In this document: piece by piece, positions 58,519 to 64,000 of the stretch
How positions within the stretch are numbered: the first letter of the stretch is position 1
Layout of the letters: every line of letters begins with the position of its first letter
From: Flavobacterium microcysteis
Lineage (GTDB): Bacteria; Bacteroidota; Bacteroidia; Flavobacteriales; Flavobacteriaceae
Length of the DNA: 64,000 nt
Assembly: GCF_006385255.1 (NCBI RefSeq)
Contig: NZ_VFJE01000051.1
Coordinates: forward strand, 1 to 64,000
Direction of reading: 5' to 3'
Position numbers and translations under genes: made by a program
The notes under the pieces: model-generated
What the model was told of the DNA's origin: nothing
The model's database searches: none
What the model saw: only the letters and a program-made list of their open reading frames with translations

Positions 58519-59952
58519 TTAATTACAAGATGTTTGTTTTACTTTAAAAGGAGGGTTATGTCCCGTATCTGCTTCAAGTTCAAGTTTGGTCCAGCTTGTC
58601 AGTTGTACATTTGCTTTATATAAAGATATGCCTGAATTTGCAAACTGCATCAAAAAACCGAACTCGAGTTCATCAGTATAATAATGATAATCCTCTTTTT
58701 GTTTTGCGTGAATTTTTCCAAGTTTTATATCATCATTTGACGCTGAATATTCTTGGTCATTCCATACGGCATCAATTTTAGCTCTTAAAGCCAAAACATC
58801 ATCTATTTTTATAGCATAAGTATTAATCTTCGTCGGATCTGTCTTGTCACGGCAAACCATAATCGTAAAAATTTCAGCTTTGTTATCTTCAGAAGTTTCT
58901 TCGTAGGCTTCTTTTAAGAATTTTAAATCCTGAAAAGAAAATATTCCAAAGCCACTTTTCGGGTGACTGTGCAACCATCCCATCATACGATTACCGGTAT
59001 TAAGAGTGACTTCTGAACTCGATTCAGATTCCACACGTGTTGGAGTATATACCATATCACCATTAAAATTAATGCCTTTTTTAATTTCTACGCCATATTC
59101 CACTTTTTCATTTACCAATTCTTGTAGCCAGAGTATCTGCGGCTTGATGTTGGGTACCAGCTGCTTGTTGTCATGGTCAGGTTCCAAAAGGCTTTTTAAT
59201 TGCCGGCATGGCGTGTCCGTATTACCAGGTGATGGCAAGGTAACTACAACTTCACCTTTTGTGAGTCCCGGCTTGATGTTACTGCTTCCGCCTCCGCCTT
59301 CTATTGGCTCTAACGGCTTGCCAGCACCATCGCCATAACCGCCATCATCTTTTCCGCAGATTCTCTCGCTGTCTGTTTTTAAGCAGATGGAGCAACGATC
59401 ACAGATACCAGTAGAACATCTGCCTCTGCGGTTGCATTTGATAACCCAAGTAAAGATAGTGGTGCAACCCGTGCCTCTGGCGGCACTGGCATAAATTTCA
59501 CGGTATCCGGTTTCGTTTGGGTTGCCAAAAGCATCTTTAGAAAAATCAGATTCTATAACCATGTCCAGCCAGCTGCCTTCCTTGTCATAGACTACGAGAT
59601 AGAACCGACTGTCTTCCTTTTCGCCTTCTTTGGGAGTTATCGGGAAAGAATAAGATGTTTTTCCGTCCACTACAGTTTGGGTAATCTGGTCAGTATCTAT
59701 GATAAAATCATTGGGAACATAGCCGCTGCTGGATCGTCTTGCTACAAGGCCGTTGTTGTTTTTAGGAAGTACAAAAGTGGTTTTGAAATCGGTGAGTCCG
59801 GTGAGGTTCTTGAATGTAGTGAAGGACACTTTTGTTACTTTTCGAATGTCCTGCTGCTCGCATTCGGTAAAAGGGATTTCTTCTGTCTGGCAGCCCACGA
59901 ACAAGAAGAGTCCGACGACAAAATAGGGCGCACGCTTAAGTTGCTGTTTCAT
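58519..59952 (-). CDS. Lipoprotein with JAB/MPN (JAMM) metalloprotease-like domain
   Basis: The protein has 477 residues. The signal has a lipobox LFVGC near residue 20. A Cys-rich stretch follows near 165-205 (TWVIKCNRRGRCSTGICDRC). The domain near 325-345 has HSHP at 328 followed by GFGIFSFQD, which fits the JAMM zinc motif H-x-H-P...S-x-x-D with one residue more between the His and Ser than the standard spacing. The C-terminal part is unlike known families. It may be a surface peptidase or deubiquitinase-like effector. It begins the operon with the DUF6705 pair. Confidence 0.65.
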   Translation of the reverse strand: MKQQLKRAPYFVVGLFLFVGCQTEEIPFTECEQQDIRKVTKVSFTTFKNLTGLTDFKTTFVLPKNNNGLVARRSSSGYVPNDFIIDTDQITQTVVDGKTSYSFPITPKEGEKEDSRFYLVVYDKEGSWLDMVIESDFSKDAFGNPNETGYREIYASAARGTGCTTIFTWVIKCNRRGRCSTGICDRCSICLKTDSERICGKDDGGYGDGAGKPLEPIEGGGGSSNIKPGLTKGEVVVTLPSPGNTDTPCRQLKSLLEPDHDNKQLVPNIKPQILWLQELVNEKVEYGVEIKKGINFNGDMVYTPTRVESESSSEVTLNTGNRMMGWLHSHPKSGFGIFSFQDLKFLKEAYEETSEDNKAEIFTIMVCRDKTDPTKINTYAIKIDDVLALRAKIDAVWNDQEYSASNDDIKLGKIHAKQKEDYHYYTDELEFGFLMQFANSGISLYKANVQLTSWTKLELEADTGHNPPFKVKQTSCN

Positions 59953-60055
59953 ATTAATTGGCTTTTAAATACTTATTTTGGCGTGGGAGATGTTCAAATA
60001 TAAACAAAAAGGTTTATAAAGTGAAAATGATGAACCTATGAAGTAGATTTCTGAT

Positions 60056-60135
60056 TTTAGATTGCAGACTTAAGATTTTAGATTTTAGATTTTAGATTTT
60101 TTGATTTCAGATTTTTGATTTGAGATTTTTGGAAG
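60056..60135. repeat. Tandem TTTAGAT-like heptamers
   Basis: TTTTAGA and related TTTTGAT/TTTCAGA units follow each other for about 80 bp before the glutathione peroxidase gene. It is low-complexity intergenic DNA with no gene. The rest of 59953-60225 is AT-rich with nothing more to name. Confidence 0.6.
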
Positions 60136-60225
60136 TAGGGTTGGTTGGATTTCGGTGTCATTTATTTAACAAAAGTTTAAACGAAAACAGTGGCCTAATT
60201 TTCTAATTTTATAAAAAATAAAAAG

Positions 60226-60816
60226 ATGAAAAAACTAGCCTTCACCTTTGCTTTGCTAAGCTGCTTGGTGTGCCAGCAGAATCAGGCACAGGAGAAAAAT
60301 GCAAAAACGGCAACACAAAAAAATAAGACAATGACTAAAGAAACAATCTACCAGTTTAAGGTAAAAGATTTGGAAGGAAACGATTTTGATTTTGCTTCTC
60401 TAAAAGGGAAGAAAATTTTAGTCGTAAACACGGCTTCAAAATGTGGACTCACACCGCAATACAAAGACTTGCAGGCAATTTATGACCAATACAAAGGAAA
60501 GAACTTTGTAATCGTTGGATTTCCGGCTAATAATTTTGCTTCTCAAGAACCAGGAAGTAATGAAGAAATCGGGGCTTTTTGTGAACGAAATTATGGTGTG
60601 ACTTTCCCTATGATGGGCAAAATTTCTGTAAAAGGGGATGATATGGATGCCGTTTACAAATTCCTGACTGAGAAATCTAAAAATGGTTTGCAGGATTCAG
60701 AAGTAGAATGGAATTTCCAGAAATACCTAATCAACGAAAAAGGAGAATTGGTAAAAGTAATCTCTCCAAAAACATTGCCAACCGATCCTGAAATTGTAAA
60801 TTGGATTAAAGCATAA
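60226..60816 (+). CDS. Glutathione peroxidase-family protein with signal peptide
   Basis: The protein has 196 residues. The N-terminal 22 residues form a signal peptide (LSCLVCQQNQAQ; a Cys near 16 could be a lipobox). The GPx motif NTASKCGLTPQY holds the peroxidatic Cys near 83, and WNFQKYL marks the later catalytic Trp/Asn region. This form is a Cys-type thioredoxin-dependent peroxidase rather than a selenoprotein. It would act in the periplasm. Confidence 0.87.
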   Translation: MKKLAFTFALLSCLVCQQNQAQEKNAKTATQKNKTMTKETIYQFKVKDLEGNDFDFASLKGKKILVVNTASKCGLTPQYKDLQAIYDQYKGKNFVIVGFPANNFASQEPGSNEEIGAFCERNYGVTFPMMGKISVKGDDMDAVYKFLTEKSKNGLQDSEVEWNFQKYLINEKGELVKVISPKTLPTDPEIVNWIKA

Positions 60817-60838
60817 GATAGTTTAAAACTTAAATAAG

Positions 60839-60877
60839 AAAGCTTTCAAAGTCAGCGATTTTGGAAGCTTTTTTTAT
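60839..60877. terminator. Terminator after the glutathione peroxidase
   Basis: AAGCTTTC and GGAAGCTT pair around an AT-rich loop, followed by a T run. It also serves the convergent GNAT gene. Confidence 0.7.
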
Positions 60878-61374
60878 TTCAGAATCAACTGCATAAGCTG
60901 TACATCAAGCCATCTTTCAAATTTATATCCGGCTTCTTGGAGAACACCTGCTTTTTCAAAGCCTAATTTTTCATGAAAGGCAATACTTCCGGCATTATCG
61001 GTATCAATCAGCCCGATTATAGTGTGCAGTTTTTGTTTTTTAGCAATCTCGATTAATTCCGATAAGATTTGCCTGCCAATTCCTTTTCCAGAAAAGCCTT
61101 CTTTGACATACACTGAATGTTCTACCGTAAATTTATAGCCAATTTTTAGGCGGAAACTGCCATACGTTCCAAATCCCAGTACACTGTCATTTTCATCTAC
61201 GGCAACAACAATAGGGAAGTCCTGTTCCTGTTTTTCAGTAAACCAATCGATTTGATTGTTCAGGGTTCTGACATCATAATCATAAATGGCCGTGGTGTTT
61301 AATATGGCGTCATTTACGACTTCTAAAATAGTTTCTATGTCTTCAATTCGGGCAGCTCGGATATGGATTTCCAT
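60874..61374 (-). CDS. GNAT N-acetyltransferase (phosphinothricin acetyltransferase-like)
   Basis: The protein has 166 residues. The acetyl-CoA site has VKEGFSGKGIGRQIL near residue 95. The pattern HIRAARIEDIETILEV at the start and GFEKAGVLQEAGYKF near the end matches the Pat/bar-like family. The substrate is unknown. It starts about 100 bp from the divergent menD gene. Confidence 0.85.
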   Translation of the reverse strand: MEIHIRAARIEDIETILEVVNDAILNTTAIYDYDVRTLNNQIDWFTEKQEQDFPIVVAVDENDSVLGFGTYGSFRLKIGYKFTVEHSVYVKEGFSGKGIGRQILSELIEIAKKQKLHTIIGLIDTDNAGSIAFHEKLGFEKAGVLQEAGYKFERWLDVQLMQLILK

Positions 61375-61442
61375 TTCTTAATATTTTCATTTCCAAAGAT
61401 AGAAAAACTTGGCAAGAATGCGCAGAAAGCCTTACTAACTTC

Positions 61443-61450
61443 GTATCTTT
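61443..61450 (+). promoter_or_regulatory. -7 promoter box for menD
   Basis: TATCTTTG is a perfect TAnnTTTG box, 21 bp before the menD ATG at 61472. Confidence 0.6.
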
Positions 61451-61471
61451 GAGGTCTTGATACTATAAAGA

Positions 61472-63124
61472 ATGATTTACCCAAAAATACCTTTAGCACA
61501 AAGCATACTTGAAATTTGCAAGGCTAAAGGACTCACCGATATTGTAATCTCTCCAGGTTCCCGAAATGCCCCGCTAACTATTGGTTTTGCCAACAATTCA
61601 GACTTTAAATGCTATAGCATAGCCGATGAAAGGTGTGCTGCTTTTTTTGCCTTGGGAATGGCACAACAGACTAAAAAACCGGTGGCAGTTGTCTGCACAT
61701 CAGGATCTGCTTTACTCAATTACTATCCGGCTATTGCAGAGGCTTTTTACAGTCAGATTCCTTTAGTTGTGATTTCGGCAGATAGGCCTTTGAGCAAGAT
61801 TGATATAGGCGATGGACAGACTATCCGACAAGAAAATGTCTATGCCAATCATATCATCTATACCGCAAACCTGACTGAAGAAGCTTCTCAGGAAAACGAT
61901 CTTAAAATTGCAGATGCAATAACTCTGGCTTTAGCTAAAAAAGGGCCGGTTCATATCAATGCCCCGTTTGAAGAACCTTTGTATGAAACCGTTTCTGAAT
62001 TGGAAGTAAGCCCGGTTATTTCTGAAACCACCTTTGAAGATGTATCTTCTGATGAAGATTTAGGACCGTTTATTTCGCAATGGAATACTGCAAAAAAGAA
62101 ATTGGTTTTAGTAGGAGTAAACGATCCGGATTCGATTGATGAAGCAGTGATAAACCATCTGGCGCAAGACCCGTCGGTAGTCGTGATGACCGAAACGACA
62201 TCAAATCTGCACCATCCCAATTTTATAAACAATATCGACACCATAATCACGCCGTTTACTGATGAAGATTTTAAAGATTTCCAGCCGGAAATCCTACTGA
62301 CTTTTGGCGGAATGGTCGTGTCAAAAAGAATCAAGGCTTTTTTAAGGAAATATAGGCCTAAAGCGCACTGGCATGTTGATACTTTACGGGCTTATGATAC
62401 ATTTGGAGCGTTAACCAAGCATTTTATCACCCAACCGAATGATTTCCTAAACCGATTTTTGTCTGAAACGATTGTAGTATCTGATTATAATGCGAAAGCA
62501 CAAGGGCTAAAAGCAATCAGAAAAGAAAAACACGACCTGTATCTTTCTAAAATACCATTCTCAGATTTTACTGTCTTTGATAAGGTAATTCCAAGTTTGC
62601 CAAAAAACAGCCAGTTACAAATCAGCAATAGTTCTGCAATCCGTTATGCCCAATTGATCGACATCGACCCAAGCATAGCCGTTTTCTGCAACCGAGGAAC
62701 AAGTGGTATTGATGGAAGTACCTCAACGGCAGTTGGTGCTGCATTAGCCAGCGGACAAGAAACAATCCTGATTACGGGTGATATCGGTTTCCTTTATGAT
62801 AGTAATGCCTTATGGAACAACTATATTCCTAAAAACTTCAAAATTATCTTGCTTAATAATGGAGGTGGAGGCATTTTCAGGATTCTTCCGGGACATCAGG
62901 AAACACCGGTTTTTAATACCTATTTTGAAACCTCGCATTGCCTGACCGGAGAACATTTGGCAAAAATGTACTTTTTTGATTATTTCTCCGCAAGCAATGA
63001 AACGACTTTAGAAAAAGGGCTTAAAGAGTTTTATGACAGCAAAAAGCCTTCAATATTGGAGATTTTTACGCCTACATTAGAAAACGATAAGATATTGCTG
63101 CAGTATTTTAAAGAATTGGTTTAA
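61472..63124 (+). CDS. menD: MenD, 2-succinyl-5-enolpyruvyl-6-hydroxy-3-cyclohexene-1-carboxylate synthase
   Basis: The protein has 550 residues, the normal length. The thiamine diphosphate domain has the N-terminal DIVISPGSRNAPLT, ADERCAAFFALGMAQ near 50 and the C-terminal GDIGFLYDSNALWNN...LLNNGGGGIF, the diphosphate-Mg motif (GD...NN). It carries out the second step of menaquinone synthesis. The next gene encodes a CvfB-like RNA-binding protein on the same strand. Confidence 0.95.
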   Translation: MIYPKIPLAQSILEICKAKGLTDIVISPGSRNAPLTIGFANNSDFKCYSIADERCAAFFALGMAQQTKKPVAVVCTSGSALLNYYPAIAEAFYSQIPLVVISADRPLSKIDIGDGQTIRQENVYANHIIYTANLTEEASQENDLKIADAITLALAKKGPVHINAPFEEPLYETVSELEVSPVISETTFEDVSSDEDLGPFISQWNTAKKKLVLVGVNDPDSIDEAVINHLAQDPSVVVMTETTSNLHHPNFINNIDTIITPFTDEDFKDFQPEILLTFGGMVVSKRIKAFLRKYRPKAHWHVDTLRAYDTFGALTKHFITQPNDFLNRFLSETIVVSDYNAKAQGLKAIRKEKHDLYLSKIPFSDFTVFDKVIPSLPKNSQLQISNSSAIRYAQLIDIDPSIAVFCNRGTSGIDGSTSTAVGAALASGQETILITGDIGFLYDSNALWNNYIPKNFKIILLNNGGGGIFRILPGHQETPVFNTYFETSHCLTGEHLAKMYFFDYFSASNETTLEKGLKEFYDSKKPSILEIFTPTLENDKILLQYFKELV

Positions 63125-63171
63125 GAATAGCCTTAATTTAACAGGTTCAATATTATTTGCATATAAGATTG

Positions 63172-63179
63172 TACCTTTG
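63172..63179 (+). promoter_or_regulatory. -7 promoter box for the CvfB-like gene
   Basis: TACCTTTG is a perfect TAnnTTTG box, 36 bp before the ATG at 63216. Confidence 0.55.
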
Positions 63180-63215
63180 CCCTCTGCAACTTAGAAACTT
63201 TGCAATAGAAAAGAA

Positions 63216-64000
63216 ATGATTGAAATAGGAAAATACAATACGCTGACAATTGACAGGGACACGCAAGTCGGACTGTTTTTAACCGATGGTAAAGACGATG
63301 TCTTGCTACCCAATAAATATGTCCCGAAAGTATTTGAAATAGGAGAAGAAATTGAAGTTTTCGTATATCTTGACCACGAAGAAAGGCCAGTAGCTACGAC
63401 TTTAAGACCCTACATCCAGCTTAATGAATTTGCACTTTTAAGAGTCAATTACATTAACAATGTGGGAGCTTTTATGGATTGGGGACTGGAAAAAGATGTC
63501 CTTGTTCCGTTTAAAGAACAAGCACGCCCAATGGAAAAAGGAAAACGCTATCTGGTGTTCCTTTACATGGACGAAAAAACAAACCGACTCGTTGCTTCCA
63601 GCAAGACAAACCAATTCCTGAATAATGAAGAACTTACTGTTGAAGTAGGAGAGGAAGTCGACCTTATTGTTTCGCATATTACAGACTTGGGAATCAATGT
63701 CATTATCAACGAACAGCACAAAGGACTGATCTATAAGGATGAAGTATACGATGACCGTATCAGAACCGGCGACCGTTTGCGTGGTTATATCAAAGCCATC
63801 CGTCCGGGCAACAAAATCGATGTGGCTTTACAGAAACAAGGCTTTGATGCCGTAGAACCCAATGCCGAAAAAATCATGGATGAGCTTCGTGCTAGTAGAG
63901 GTTTTCTCCGACTGAACGATGATAGCCATCCGGAAGACATCAAAACGGTGTTGAAAATGAGTAAAAAAACGTTTAAAAAGGCAATAGGGGTGCTGTATAA
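63216..64000 (+). CDS. S1-domain RNA-binding protein CvfB-like (cut by window end)
   Basis: The frame is open from the ATG at 63216 to the window end (about 261 residues so far). The start MIEIGKYNTLTIDRDTQVG, the GAFMDWGLEKDVLVPFKEQ block and the later GLIYKDEVYDDRIRTGDRLRGYI are typical of the CvfB family with S1-like RNA-binding domains, followed by a winged helix whose start (SKKTFKKAIGVLY) is visible at the end. The small minus-strand ORF within it is a shadow. Confidence 0.85.
   Translation, partial: MIEIGKYNTLTIDRDTQVGLFLTDGKDDVLLPNKYVPKVFEIGEEIEVFVYLDHEERPVATTLRPYIQLNEFALLRVNYINNVGAFMDWGLEKDVLVPFKEQARPMEKGKRYLVFLYMDEKTNRLVASSKTNQFLNNEELTVEVGEEVDLIVSHITDLGINVIINEQHKGLIYKDEVYDDRIRTGDRLRGYIKAIRPGNKIDVALQKQGFDAVEPNAEKIMDELRASRGFLRLNDDSHPEDIKTVLKMSKKTFKKAIGVLY

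Noticed and set aside
60056..60135. CRISPR or regulatory array
   Set aside because: Low-complexity heptamer slippage without spacers.

Overview
The window looks like a chromosomal segment of a Flavobacterium-like member of the Bacteroidota. The reasons are the AT-rich DNA, many promoters with the family's -7 box TAnnTTTG, a type IX secretion (T9SS) sorting domain, the SusD-free but typical flavobacterial secreted-protein repertoire (DUF6705, DUF2911, DUF1684, M56/BlaI), and a linked CcsBA fusion, MenD and UbiA prenyltransferase. No rRNA or CRISPR array is present. One tRNA, tRNA-Arg(ACG), is at 29376-29449.

Left part (1-15.3 kb). Two penicillin-binding-protein-like serine hydrolases flank a 4.29-kb transposon (2577-6868) of the IS1595 type. 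The transposon has 24-bp imperfect terminal inverted repeats and a perfect 8-bp target duplication TAATTTTT. It carries a transposase, a small overlapping ORF2, a divergent structured RNA, and five cargo genes: a HEPN/AbiU2-like protein, a UVR-motif protein, a small membrane protein and a secreted/cytosolic gene pair. Next is a four-gene operon of three paralogous secreted beta-helix proteins plus a minimal T9SS-sorted protein (8750-15253).

Middle (15.5-29.4 kb). This part holds AraC, HxlR and SDR regulator-enzyme groups, then an AraC-controlled oxidative-repair cluster (20183-25684: thioredoxin-reductase-like flavoprotein, SDR, MsrB-MsrA fusion, a second MsrA-like protein and a luciferase-like monooxygenase). 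A 3.6-kb island (25793-29391) follows, bounded by a 16-bp copy of the tRNA-Arg 3' end. It carries a reverse transcriptase of the defence (DRT2-like) type with a strongly structured upstream RNA of about 318 nt, a HhH-glycosylase-like gene, and a second version of the secreted/cytosolic gene pair seen in the transposon.

Centre (29.5-35 kb). apt and a tiny conserved protein come first, then a BlaI repressor and M56 sensor protease operon. The double operator in front of blaI is repeated, with the same 20-bp spacing, in front of the serine hydrolase at 6886-8292, so the two loci appear to form one regulon. A second, smaller IS1595-type element (32791-34919) carries the same structured RNA, with compensating base changes in its stems, and a different cargo gene.

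Right part (35-64 kb). This is mostly housekeeping: MFS transporter, TatD, TcdA, tandem HAD phosphatases, photolyase, Na+/solute symporter with a 35-aa partner, PIG-L deacetylase, BamA/TamA-like barrel protein, an operon of MscS, Maf, UbiA, KdsC-like and DUF2520 proteins, a 20-cysteine copper-binding protein, CcsBA, a JAMM-motif lipoprotein with two DUF6705 paralogues, glutathione peroxidase, GNAT, MenD, and a CvfB-like S1 protein cut by the window end.

The best candidates for something undescribed are the paired IS1595-type elements with their conserved divergent RNA and variable cargo, and the tRNA-anchored reverse-transcriptase island. All functional claims rest on reading motifs by eye. 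No database or folding program was used.
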